This document shows, one piece after another, positions 16,723-24,833 of a DNA stretch of 34,290 nt. A model generated the notes under the pieces. The model saw only the letters and a list, made by a program, of their open reading frames with translations, had not been told where the DNA came from and did no database searches. The position numbers and the translations under genes were made by a program. The stretch spans positions 1 through 34,290 of the forward strand of contig CAJQPP010000033.1 of assembly GCA_905480235.1 (NCBI GenBank), read 5' to 3'. Within the stretch, counting starts at the first letter, position 1; each line of letters starts with the position of its first letter. This DNA comes from an uncultured Pirellulaceae bacterium (GTDB taxonomy: Bacteria > Planctomycetota > Planctomycetia > Pirellulales > Pirellulaceae).

Positions 16723-18246
16723 TTAGTGTTTACCATTTCGTTTCTGAAACGCTTCGGGAAAGTGTTCCTGTGCGGTCTGCAACGGTTTGAAAGCCACCAT
16801 TCCAAGCCCACAAATAGACCCCTCTTCCATTTCCCAACTGACGTCACCCGTCATCTTCAAACTGTCAACTGTTCCGGTTTCCAGGTATTTGTGTACCTGC
16901 CGTCTCAGGTATTGAGTTCCGATTCGGCAAGGGGCACATTGCCCACAGCTTTCCCGTTCAAAAAACTCTAACTGCCAAGACACCGCTTGAGCCATGTCGA
17001 TGGTGTCGTTTAAGACGACCACACCGGCACTGCCCAACATCGAACCAGCGTCTGCCAGACTCTTATAGTCTAACGGCAGGTCCCGATATTTCATCGGCAG
17101 AAAACCGCTGGAGGCACCACCGGGGCTGAACGAATTCGGATTTCCGTCGTAACCACCGGCAAGTTCTACCAATTCGTCCAAAGTAATCCCCAGGGGCGCC
17201 TCATAGACACCCGGGTTGTTGACATGCCCTGAGATGCAATACAGCTTGCTGCCAGCCTCAGTTCGGCCCTGTTCTTTGAACCAAGCCCCACTGCGCCGCA
17301 AGATGGCGGGGACACAGGCAATGGTTTCCACGTTGTGCATTAGCGTCGGTTTATTGCGAAATCCTTGCTCAGTGGGGTAGGGGGGCTTCAGTCGCGGCAT
17401 GCCGCGTTTCCCTTCAAGCGATTCCAACAAAGCGGTCTCTTCGCCGCAAATATATGCGCCATGCCCTTTGGCGATGTGCACGGTGACATCCCCGAGCATG
17501 GCCTCGGCTTCTGCGACCGCTTTCTTCAAGGAGGCAATCTCGTTGGTAAATTCGCCACGTATGTAGATAAAGATATCTTTTGCCTGAATCACATGGGCAG
17601 CGATGGCTAACCCCTCAAGGATCAAATGGGGGCGCCGCAAAAGCACCTCTCGATCCTTGAAAGTACCAGGCTCGCTCTCATCCGCGTTGCAGACGACATA
17701 GCGTTCTTGATCGACTTGCTGGCGGACTGAATTCCATTTGAAATGAGCAGGGAATCCGGCGCCACCCCGGCCCTGCAGGCCAGCCAGTTTAAGTTCTTCA
17801 ATGACCGCTTCCGGCCCCATCTCACGAGCCTTCGTCAATGCCGACCAAGCCATGTCTTCCGCACCGCCGAGGTTCATCGGTAACTCCGGATCCTGCGGGC
17901 TGATGTGCGTGGTCTTCCCGTAGGTCACCAGGTTCATTGTTTCGTCCAGGGATGCAGGCGCTCGGTCACACTGGCCCAAACAAATGACCCGTTCAACCTC
18001 TTTCCCGGCTTCCTTCAATTCTTCGACCAATTGATCAGCACCCATCATTTGACAGGTTAAACCGTCGCAAACGCGGACCCGCTTGCCGGGCTGATTGATC
18101 AACGAGTAGAACATCCCGGCACCCCAAATATCCGCTTCCGGGACACCTGTTTCGGCACTGACTTTGCGAACTGACTGTTCCGTAACGCCCCCCTCATGCT
18201 CGAGGAGTTCGATGATCTGCTCTCTGTTTGCGCCGTGTCGTTTCAT
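16723..18246 (-). CDS. fdhB: NAD-dependent formate dehydrogenase, beta subunit (NuoE-NuoF fusion)
   Basis: The 507-residue product is the diaphorase part that passes electrons from the alpha subunit to NAD+. Residues 1-110 form a NuoE/FdsG-like thioredoxin-fold [2Fe-2S] domain with C60, C65, C89 and C93 (VRVCDGLTCQMMG, ICLGQCDRAP). Residues 135-500 are NuoF/FdsB-like: the FMN site GRGGAGFPAHFKW and VCNADESEPGTFKDRE, the NADH site GAYICGEETALLESLEGKRG, and the N3 [4Fe-4S] ligands C434, C437, C440 (ESCGQCAPCRIGT) and C479 (SICGLG). All cofactor residues are intact. In Ralstonia and Rhodobacter the two domains are separate proteins (FdsG, FdsB); here they are fused. It lies 80 bp upstream of the alpha subunit and 79 bp downstream of fdhD. 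A hydrogenase diaphorase is excluded by this context. Confidence 0.93.
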   Translation of the reverse strand: MKRHGANREQIIELLEHEGGVTEQSVRKVSAETGVPEADIWGAGMFYSLINQPGKRVRVCDGLTCQMMGADQLVEELKEAGKEVERVICLGQCDRAPASLDETMNLVTYGKTTHISPQDPELPMNLGGAEDMAWSALTKAREMGPEAVIEELKLAGLQGRGGAGFPAHFKWNSVRQQVDQERYVVCNADESEPGTFKDREVLLRRPHLILEGLAIAAHVIQAKDIFIYIRGEFTNEIASLKKAVAEAEAMLGDVTVHIAKGHGAYICGEETALLESLEGKRGMPRLKPPYPTEQGFRNKPTLMHNVETIACVPAILRRSGAWFKEQGRTEAGSKLYCISGHVNNPGVYEAPLGITLDELVELAGGYDGNPNSFSPGGASSGFLPMKYRDLPLDYKSLADAGSMLGSAGVVVLNDTIDMAQAVSWQLEFFERESCGQCAPCRIGTQYLRRQVHKYLETGTVDSLKMTGDVSWEMEEGSICGLGMVAFKPLQTAQEHFPEAFQKRNGKH

Positions 18247-18325
18247 AGTTCATTCTGGTTATTAGGAATGTCTGCTCTCGGATATCCGCGACGGGAAGCC
18301 AATGCACCGACCATTATAAATTCGT

Positions 18326-19192
18326 TCATTCGATACGTTCCCGCCCGGCGTACACATTAAAGCGGTCAGGCGAGGCGAATCCGATCAACGTGATATTGTA
18401 TTGTCGTGCCATCTCTACCGCCAAACTGGACGGCGCGCCAACGGCAACCACCATGGGTAAACCAGCGACCAGTGCTTTTTGCATGATTTCAAAGCTGACT
18501 CGACCGCTGACTATCATACCGTATTTTAGCAACTGAGTTTGGCCGTCAAGAAAACATCGACCGACCAGTTTATCTACGGCATTATGACGCCCCACGTCCT
18601 CACGTGTACTGACCACACTGCCCAGCGGGTTAAACAAACCGGCGGCGTGCAGCCCTCCGGTTCGGCTGAACGTTTCCTGATGACGACGCAAGTCTGCCGG
18701 CAAACTGCGCACAGCCGCTGAGTTGATTTTGAAGGCGTCGCCACTGATGGGTTTCAAGCCTTGCATTTCGAGGGCCTCCAATGAGGCTTTCCCACAAACG
18801 CCACAACTGCTGGAAGTTAAGAAATTTCGTTGCAGACGACCGAGATCCAGCTCCACATCGCTGGCCAGATCGACTCGCACAATATTGCCGGTCTCCTGCC
18901 CCTCGGAATCCACACCCAAAGATTTAAAACCCACCATCTGTTCCGGGGCGGTGAGTATTCCCTCAGCCATCAAAAACCCCGCTGCCAGTTCCTGGTCGTT
19001 ACCTGGGGTGCGCATGGTGATCGAGACACTGCGCATTGCCCGTTCCGCATCCGCCCCAAAGACAATTCGGATTTCCACGGGCTCTTCGGTTACGACAACG
19101 TCATGACGAGTTTCGCTGCCGGCGGCAGAAAACTCAACAATTTCAAATCGCGTTTCTTGAGATACCGAGATCTCTTTGTGGTGCGGTTTCAT
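18326..19192 (-). CDS. fdhD: FdhD, sulfurtransferase for the formate dehydrogenase cofactor
   Basis: The 288-residue cytosolic product passes sulfur from a cysteine desulfurase to the molybdenum cofactor of formate dehydrogenase, which is needed for activity. The signature SSSCGVCGKASLE gives the catalytic pair C130-C133. Other family motifs are EEPVEIRI near the N-terminus, TMRTPGNDQELAAGFLMAEG, TGGLHAAGLF, REDVGRHNAVDKL and SGRVSFEIMQKALVAG. The length is normal for the family. It is the first gene of the formate dehydrogenase unit, followed by fdhB after 79 bp, so cofactor maturation and enzyme are expressed together. Its promoter lies in the 364-bp divergent region, which contains two dyads at 19374-19411. 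A long plus-strand frame at 18830-19567 is only a shadow of this gene. Confidence 0.96.
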   Translation of the reverse strand: MKPHHKEISVSQETRFEIVEFSAAGSETRHDVVVTEEPVEIRIVFGADAERAMRSVSITMRTPGNDQELAAGFLMAEGILTAPEQMVGFKSLGVDSEGQETGNIVRVDLASDVELDLGRLQRNFLTSSSCGVCGKASLEALEMQGLKPISGDAFKINSAAVRSLPADLRRHQETFSRTGGLHAAGLFNPLGSVVSTREDVGRHNAVDKLVGRCFLDGQTQLLKYGMIVSGRVSFEIMQKALVAGLPMVVAVGAPSSLAVEMARQYNITLIGFASPDRFNVYAGRERIE

Positions 19193-19556
19193 AGACTCAT
19201 CTTAACCATTGCTGCAAATCCCTTCTACATCGACCTGAGCGACTCTCCGCGACAATTCACCGTTGCAGTTCGCTGTCTGTCCAGGAATTTGAAAATTTAT
19301 CGCCTTATCCTCAAAACCGAGCGCCCCATCATGCCCTCCCGCAAAAGCCACTGGCAGCTGATTAAATCGTCCTCACGCGACCGCGAATCAAACATCGCGT
19401 GCCCGGGGCACTCGATTGCCGAGGCATTTATTTACCGAGGCCGACAGGCCTTGCTTATTCGCGACGCTGCAACGATAGTTCTCAAGAGACACCGAACCTG
19501 CGGGTCGAAAACACACCAAGCAACCCTTTCCCAGCTTTCGAGGAAGCCATTTCCGT
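19193..19556. other. Divergent promoter region between fdhD and a membrane protein gene
   Basis: This 364-bp region has no credible gene. I looked for a selC-type tRNA here on both strands and found none. It holds two adjacent inverted repeats at 19374-19411 and must contain the promoters of the formate dehydrogenase unit and of the gene at 19557. Confidence 0.6.
19374..19411. repeat. Two overlapping dyads in the fdhD upstream region
   Basis: CACGCGA (19374-19380) and TCGCGTG (19395-19401) form a perfect 7-bp inverted repeat with a 14-bp spacer. It overlaps GTGCCC-G-GGGCAC (19399-19411), a perfect 13-bp palindrome. This could be an operator for the formate dehydrogenase unit or an RNA hairpin; no regulator is known for it. 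Confidence 0.45.
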
Positions 19557-20660
19557 ATGTCAAATGAGTTTGAAAATCAGCCACCCGCTGTAGAAACGCC
19601 CGCCAAACGGTCTGCTCAGCGATCGCGGGCCAAAGTTTGGATTGGTGGCTTAGTACTCATTTGGGGCATAACCTGGCTCGTCGCTTCGGTATCAGTGCCG
19701 ATGGTGTTAAATCGCATCTTGCCCAAAGTTGCTGCCCTTGCGAAATCGCAAGGTATTGAATTAACAGGCTTTCAATTTGAGTCCTTGCGGGTCTCCCCTC
19801 TGCTAAACGGCGTCCATGTGCGTCAACTCCGTACGTCTTTTGATTTAAGGCCGAACGACGAGCGAAACATGAACTCACAAGTAGAAGCTGCGCGCATGTC
19901 CGCCCTCCTTACTCACCCGCTCAGCATGCGTGGAACGCTTAACATTCAGGGACTGGAGGTGAGATTTGACGAATCCGACCTCCCCGCCAAAATACCCTTT
20001 GACCGATTTACTAATGGAGAAATCAGCCTGCCCAACCTTTCCTTGCTACATCCGCAAGCGGCCATTCGAGAAGTACTCGAAGGACTGGAGACCCTATTCT
20101 CTGAAAATGCAACAGAATCTAATTTCGATTTTGCCGGCGACGTTAAAGTGGTCGTCAATGAGACCACTCAAATTGCTCGCATGTACACCGAACGCAACGG
20201 CGAGCAATCCCGTTTGAGATTCAAAAGAGCCGATATAAAAAGCATCGCGGATAAAATGAATCTGGTGTTGGCTCCCGAACAAATCGACATTGTTTCGCTT
20301 TACCCATTGCGCGTCCCCGCGATTATTTTAATTACGGAACAGGCTCGAGAACTTTCCCAACAATATGAACCCACCGACATTTGGAGAAAAGATGCGCACC
20401 GCCATGTCACATGGAGCTTCCTTTTAACGAAACTCTTCGGTGCCGAATTTGCCCAAATCGTGACCGATGCCAACGAAATGAAAGATGGCAATACTGATGA
20501 TGAACGAGCGATGGATTTTCACAATAATGCCATCGGCCGCCGCCTGGCTTTAGAGGGGGTCACGGAAAAAGAACTGGCAATTCGCATCCAAAGCGAAAGC
20601 GATATCATCCGCCACCCGGCAGAGGTCCAAAAGCTGCTACCGGGGCAACTTCTCAATTAA
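19557..20660 (+). CDS. Membrane-anchored protein with AsmA-like region and DUF6973-like C-terminus
   Basis: 367 residues. A basic N-terminus (KRSAQRSRAK) leads into one membrane segment (about 27-48). Residues 50-200 resemble the start of AsmA/DUF748-type envelope proteins (LPKVAALAKSQGIELTGFQF, then short repeated beta strands such as LNIQGLEVRF and ISLPNLSL). The C-terminal part (about 275-332) carries the pattern H-x-x-W...LLTKLFGAEFAQ...ANEM...AMDFHNNAIGRR, which matches the DUF6973 domain seen in diverse bacterial exported proteins, some toxin-like. The HNN and the preceding His/Trp are intact. I would expect the tail in the periplasm. The domain assignments are from memory of motifs and are moderate; no function is known. 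It is transcribed away from fdhD. Confidence 0.6.
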   Translation: MSNEFENQPPAVETPAKRSAQRSRAKVWIGGLVLIWGITWLVASVSVPMVLNRILPKVAALAKSQGIELTGFQFESLRVSPLLNGVHVRQLRTSFDLRPNDERNMNSQVEAARMSALLTHPLSMRGTLNIQGLEVRFDESDLPAKIPFDRFTNGEISLPNLSLLHPQAAIREVLEGLETLFSENATESNFDFAGDVKVVVNETTQIARMYTERNGEQSRLRFKRADIKSIADKMNLVLAPEQIDIVSLYPLRVPAIILITEQARELSQQYEPTDIWRKDAHRHVTWSFLLTKLFGAEFAQIVTDANEMKDGNTDDERAMDFHNNAIGRRLALEGVTEKELAIRIQSESDIIRHPAEVQKLLPGQLLN

Positions 20661-20899
20661 AAAGCGGAAATCTTTCCCCGACCTGCACTCCATGAACACT
20701 TCGACGGCGGGTGTTTCACAACGTGACGTGCGTTTTAGCACGGACCTTTTCGAATAATACGAGCTCAAATCCGATTCGCCCGTTTACATCCCAGCGGTAA
20801 CAATTAGATTTATTCTGTGTCGTCTCATGGTTAGGACTTTCGAATCCGTGACTCCGGTTTTCGAAACCTCCTTTTGCTGCTTGCTTTAAGGTTTGGAAA

Positions 20900-21430
20900 A
20901 TGAAGAAAACTCTCGTCGCCTCTCTGACAGTTTTTGCGTTTGGTGTGTTGTCGATTTCCCAAATCACGTTGGGTGGCCCGCTAGATGATGAAATTAAAAT
21001 CAAGAAACAACCTGCCCCTGTATCGGTATTGCAATCGCAACCCGTCTCACCTGCGCAGGACCTCGCGGTTCAAGAACCGGAACCTTCACCATCGGATGTG
21101 GCTCCCGCGGCTCAACCCGCTCCGCAAATGGCAGCTCCCGTGATGTCCGCTCCCATGCCAGTCGCGTTGCACCAAGGCTGCTCCAGTGGTTGTGGCTGCC
21201 GTAATGTTTGTGACTGCCCCGTGCCAACGGTTTTCGTGTTAGTTGATGATTGTGGATGCCCTCACGAGGTTTGCATTGAGATCCCGCCATGCTGCGTCGG
21301 CGTCGCTCCAGTGATCGAATGGCGAAACGGCATTTTGGGAAGAAAAATTGCCAAGCTCTGCTGGCCCTGCTGCAAAAAACGAGCTCGCGTCGTCATCCCC
21401 GCCAACGGTGACCCCAGGGTTTGGGACTAA
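20900..21430 (+). CDS. Small cysteine-rich exported protein, unknown function
   Basis: 176 residues. Residues 1-25 form a clear signal peptide (MKKTLVASLTVFAFGVLS). A Pro/Ala/Gln-rich linker (about 36-90) leads to a domain with 13 cysteines between residues 94 and 158, arranged as CSSGCGCRNVCDC, DCGCPHEVC, PPCC and CWPCCKKR. All visible cysteines are in this exported part, so they may form disulfides or bind metal. A basic stretch follows (KKRARVVIPANG). I do not recognise a family; small Cys-rich exported proteins are known from planctomycetes, some tied to the cell surface. A hairpin follows the stop by 37 bp. Confidence 0.65.
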   Translation: MKKTLVASLTVFAFGVLSISQITLGGPLDDEIKIKKQPAPVSVLQSQPVSPAQDLAVQEPEPSPSDVAPAAQPAPQMAAPVMSAPMPVALHQGCSSGCGCRNVCDCPVPTVFVLVDDCGCPHEVCIEIPPCCVGVAPVIEWRNGILGRKIAKLCWPCCKKRARVVIPANGDPRVWD

Positions 21431-21465
21431 CCATCTCGGCGGAGCGGAAAATAAATAACAAATAT

Positions 21466-21493
21466 CAGGGGATCCTTTTAACAGGATCCCCTG
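21466..21493 (+). terminator. Candidate terminator hairpin after the Cys-rich protein gene
   Basis: CAGGGGATCC (21466-21475) pairs perfectly with GGATCCCCTG (21484-21493) around an 8-nt loop. A real T-run is missing downstream (TCTCATTTCC), so it is a strong stem but a weak intrinsic terminator. It lies between the Cys-rich gene and the first sulfatase and may also shield the sulfatase transcript. Confidence 0.5.
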
Positions 21494-21695
21494 TCTCATT
21501 TCCGTCGGCAAAACCCCAGCACCCCAACTCATTCACGGGCCGGGTATTGCGACAAAACGCAAAACCTCCACTCAAGCTACTGGAATTTGGCAAACGGGTT
21601 TCGTATTCTCGATGCTTCGGCAATGGACAAGCATCGTGCAATTCACACGCACAAAACCCGCCACACCCCATTTTTCCTGCAGGCCAGACGGCACC

Positions 21696-23078
21696 ATGAA
21701 ACTAAAGAGTCCCAGTATCGGTTTTGCGTTTTTTCTTGTTTGCACCGTCATGGTGAGCCTATTGCTCAGGCCCGCTTCCGCCCAAGATCGGCAACCTAAC
21801 ATTGTGCTGATCATTTCAGATGACCAAGCCTGGACTGATTACTCGTTCATGGGTCATGACGAAATCAAAACACCCAACCTCGACGAACTTGCAAAACAAA
21901 GCGTGTTGTTCCGCCGAGGGCACGTGCCAACTGCACTCTGTCGAGCCTCTCTATTGACCATGATCACAGGCCGCTATGCCCACCAGCATGGCGTCACGGG
22001 AAACGACCCTTCTCCCAAATACGCTAAATCAGGCAGCGACCTATACCGCCAACGCTGCGACACCTTGATTTCTTTCATTGGTAAATTGGCAACCATCCCT
22101 AAATTACTGACCTCCCAGGGCTATGTCTGTTTTCAATCCGGAAAATGGTGGGAGGGTGGTTATCAACAGGGAGGGTTCAGCGATGGCATGACACGGGGAT
22201 TTCCCGAAAAGGGTGGACGGCACGGTGATGACGGTCTGCAGATCGGCCGTGATGGTCTGCAGCCAGTCACTGATTTCATCGACAAGGCGGTGGCCGAGGA
22301 TAAACCATTTTTCTGTTGGTTCGCTCCCATCATGCCTCATACACCCCACAATCCACCCCCGCGTTTTCTGGACAAGCGGAAAGACAGTGGCATCCCCGAA
22401 TCGATCGCCAAATACCATTCCATGTGCGAGTGGTTTGACGAATCCTGCGGTGAACTGATTCAATACATCGACGCCAAGGGCCTCGCGGACAACACGTTGA
22501 TCGTTTACGTTTGCGACAATGGCTGGATTCAAAATCCCAACTCCCGCCGCTATGCCCTGCGCAGCAAACAAACGCCTTACGAAGGTGGCGTGCGGACGCC
22601 CATCATGTTTTGTTGGCCAGGTCACTTGAAACCAGCCGATCGTCCCGAACTATGCAGCAGTATCGACCTGATGCCCACAATCCTAGCCGCCGCCGAGGCC
22701 GAGATCCCCCAAGACCTGCCGGGCTTGAACCTCTTACCTTACATGGAAGATGGGAAACCGATTCCCCGAGAAGTCATTTTTGGTGAGACCTTTGCCCACG
22801 ACATTGCCGATCTCCAAAATCCGGAAGCTTCCTTGTTGTTTCGCTGGTGCATCGATGGGCCATGGAAATTGATTCTTACATACGATGGTGAGGTAAATCG
22901 CCATGCTGCCACCCACCCCCGAACGGAGAAACGACCGCAACTGTTTAATGTCGTTACCGATCCCGGTGAAACGAATAACGTGGCTGGAGAACACCCAGAA
23001 ATTGTTGCGGCGTTGGTCGAGAAAATAGGCGACTGGTATCCTGTCACAGAACGAAAGACCATCACCAAGTTCGAATAA
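21696..23078 (+). CDS. Secreted sulfatase with atypical formylglycine motif
   Basis: A 460-residue sulfatase of the alkaline phosphatase superfamily, probably acting on an exported sulfated sugar. The start at 21696 gives a signal peptide (SPSIGFAFFLVCTVMVSLLL, cleavage near ASA-QD); the frame extends to 21612 but adds only polar residues. Metal site: NIVLIISDDQAW (D42, D43). The nucleophile motif reads ALCRASLLTMITGRY, so C82 is the formylglycine candidate, but the usual C-x-P-x-R is C-R-A-S-L: no Arg at +4 and Ala in place of Pro. The nearby FQSGKWWEGGY replaces the usual GKWH. Later motifs (MPHTPHN, VYVCDNGW) are intact. A planctomycete subfamily with C-R-P-S-L is known to me, so loss of function is not implied. 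It is the first of three sulfatase genes. Confidence 0.88.
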   Translation: MKLKSPSIGFAFFLVCTVMVSLLLRPASAQDRQPNIVLIISDDQAWTDYSFMGHDEIKTPNLDELAKQSVLFRRGHVPTALCRASLLTMITGRYAHQHGVTGNDPSPKYAKSGSDLYRQRCDTLISFIGKLATIPKLLTSQGYVCFQSGKWWEGGYQQGGFSDGMTRGFPEKGGRHGDDGLQIGRDGLQPVTDFIDKAVAEDKPFFCWFAPIMPHTPHNPPPRFLDKRKDSGIPESIAKYHSMCEWFDESCGELIQYIDAKGLADNTLIVYVCDNGWIQNPNSRRYALRSKQTPYEGGVRTPIMFCWPGHLKPADRPELCSSIDLMPTILAAAEAEIPQDLPGLNLLPYMEDGKPIPREVIFGETFAHDIADLQNPEASLLFRWCIDGPWKLILTYDGEVNRHAATHPRTEKRPQLFNVVTDPGETNNVAGEHPEIVAALVEKIGDWYPVTERKTITKFE

Positions 23079-23263
23079 ATTTGCACGTTTGCAACCCGGC
23101 GATCCCCACCGTCTCAGCACCGAGTTGCTTCCCTGAGCATGGCCGCTACGGAGTACAGGAAAGTGCGTGAACCTCCATGGTAAATTCCGAAAATCCAACC
23201 TCGTTAACGCCTCACCAACCAATCCATAAACCATTCAGGGAGTCGGCTTTGCCGAATCAAACC

Positions 23264-24805
23264 ATGTGGAGAATCATCACGGCAGTACTCGTCTTGGGTC
23301 TTACGGTTGAGTTACGGGCCGACGATCTTGGCGACACAGCCCTACCCAACATTGTGGTGATACTGGCCGATGATCTCGGATACGGTGATGTCGGTTGTTA
23401 CAACCCGGAATCTCGTGTTCCCACCCCGCATCTTGACCGCTTGGCCCAGCAGGGAATGCGTTTCTTGGACGCCCACAGTCCTTGTACCGTTTGCACGCCA
23501 ACGCGATACGGTCTGTTGACGGGACAAATGCCGTTTCGAATTCCGGGGGGTGGCAAGGTATTTACGGGAGCAGGGGGCCCATCGTTGATCGCCAAAGATC
23601 GCTTAACGCTTCCGCAAATGCTAAAGAATGCCGGCTACAGCACCGCCTGTTTTGGTAAATGGCACGTGGGTTTGACTTTTTTTGACTCGCAAGGACAACC
23701 GATTCACAAAGGTGGTTTGGATGAAGTAAGACGCATCGATTACTCGCGGGATATTTTAGGTGGGCCACTGGATTGTGGTTTTGAGCAATTTTTTGGAACT
23801 GCCTGCTGCCCCACGACGGATTGGCTTTACGCGTGGATTGAGGGCCGCAAGATCCCTGTGCCGCCACGTCAAGTGCTCGACAAAACCCACCTGCCCAAAC
23901 ATCCTTATTCTCTTGACAATCGCCCCGGAATGGTTGCCGACGATTTTGATTTGGAGAACGTGGACTTAAAAATTCTGGAAAAGAGCCAACGGTTTCTGAC
24001 CGAGCACGTGCAAAACCAACCTGGCAAACCCTTTTTTCTTTTCCACAGCACACAGGCTGTCCATCTACCGTCTTTTCCCGCCAAGCCATTCCAAGGAAAA
24101 ACCGATGCTGGGCCGCATGGAGACTTCATTTTCGAACTCGACTTCGTCGTGGGCGAGCTTATGAAAACCCTTGAAAGTTTAGGCATTGCCGATAATACAC
24201 TGGTGATTTTCACAAGTGATAATGGCCCCGAAGTGGATGCCATCGTGAACATGCGAAAGGACCACGAACATGATGGCGCTCGCCCATGGCGTGGCATAAA
24301 ACGGGACAACTGGGAGGGTGGCCACCGCGTTCCCTTTCTGGTTCGCTGGCCTGGCAAGATCGCTGCCGGCACCGAATCGGACCAAATGATCTCGTTGACC
24401 GATGTCATGGCCACTGCCGCCAGCGTCATCGGAACAACCTTGCCGACAACTGCCGCGGAAGACAGTTTCGACCTGCTACCGATCCTGCATCAAAAAACCA
24501 CGCAACCCATCCGCCCTTTTTTGCTCATGCAAGGCTTTCGAAATCGACGCAGCCTTGTCATCCGAAAGGACAACTGGAAACTAATGGCACACCAAGGATC
24601 GGGCGGTAACAATTACGAGAAGAGTGCCAAACTAAAGCCGTTCCAGTTGCCGAATAATGCGGATTCGGCACCGGCCCAACTTTACAATCTGACAAATGAC
24701 CCGGGCGAAACGAAGAACTTGTTTTTCACGCAGCGCGAGAAAGCAGACGAGTTACAAGCGCTGCTTGATACCACGTTGAAAAATGGACGCAGCCGACCTC
24801 AATGA
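23264..24805 (+). CDS. Secreted sulfatase with canonical CTPTR motif
   Basis: About 513 residues from the ATG at 23264, which gives a signal peptide (MWRIITAVLVLGLTVELRAD). An in-frame ATG at 23177 would add a polar 29-residue N-terminus and is less likely. Metal site: NIVVILADDLGYGD (D36, D37). The nucleophile motif is CTPTR (C77), the standard formylglycine site, followed by GLLTGQMPF. The alkaline phosphatase-type motifs FGKWHVG and IFTSDNGPE are present. The subfamily resembles arylsulfatase A-like enzymes. It is 185 bp downstream of the first sulfatase on the same strand and converges with a third across 28 bp, so transcription of the pair may be shared. The substrate is unknown; a sulfated polysaccharide is the usual guess. 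Confidence 0.9.
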   Translation: MWRIITAVLVLGLTVELRADDLGDTALPNIVVILADDLGYGDVGCYNPESRVPTPHLDRLAQQGMRFLDAHSPCTVCTPTRYGLLTGQMPFRIPGGGKVFTGAGGPSLIAKDRLTLPQMLKNAGYSTACFGKWHVGLTFFDSQGQPIHKGGLDEVRRIDYSRDILGGPLDCGFEQFFGTACCPTTDWLYAWIEGRKIPVPPRQVLDKTHLPKHPYSLDNRPGMVADDFDLENVDLKILEKSQRFLTEHVQNQPGKPFFLFHSTQAVHLPSFPAKPFQGKTDAGPHGDFIFELDFVVGELMKTLESLGIADNTLVIFTSDNGPEVDAIVNMRKDHEHDGARPWRGIKRDNWEGGHRVPFLVRWPGKIAAGTESDQMISLTDVMATAASVIGTTLPTTAAEDSFDLLPILHQKTTQPIRPFLLMQGFRNRRSLVIRKDNWKLMAHQGSGGNNYEKSAKLKPFQLPNNADSAPAQLYNLTNDPGETKNLFFTQREKADELQALLDTTLKNGRSRPQ

Positions 24806-24807
24806 AT

Positions 24808-24825
24808 CCGCCAAAAACAGGGCGG
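24808..24825. terminator. Small hairpin between convergent sulfatase genes
   Basis: CCGCC (24808-24812) pairs with GGCGG (24821-24825) around an 8-nt A-rich loop. It fills the 28-bp gap between the stop codons at 24805 and 24834 and could end transcription from both sides, but the stem is short and no T-run follows on either strand. Confidence 0.3.
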
Positions 24826-24833
24826 GGAAGGGG

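Noticed and set aside
19193..19556. A selC (tRNA-Sec) gene in the intergenic region beside the fdh genes
   Set aside because: No T-arm with GGTTCGA and no acceptor-stem pairing of the right length on either strand.
18830..19567. Long plus-strand frame (245 aa)
   Set aside because: It is antisense to fdhD for half of its length and its composition is not protein-like; a shadow.
22232..22262. Internal duplication in the first sulfatase (two GATG-CGGTCTGCAG-like units)
   Set aside because: It encodes a motif (DGLQIGRDGLQP) that is normal in this sulfatase subfamily.
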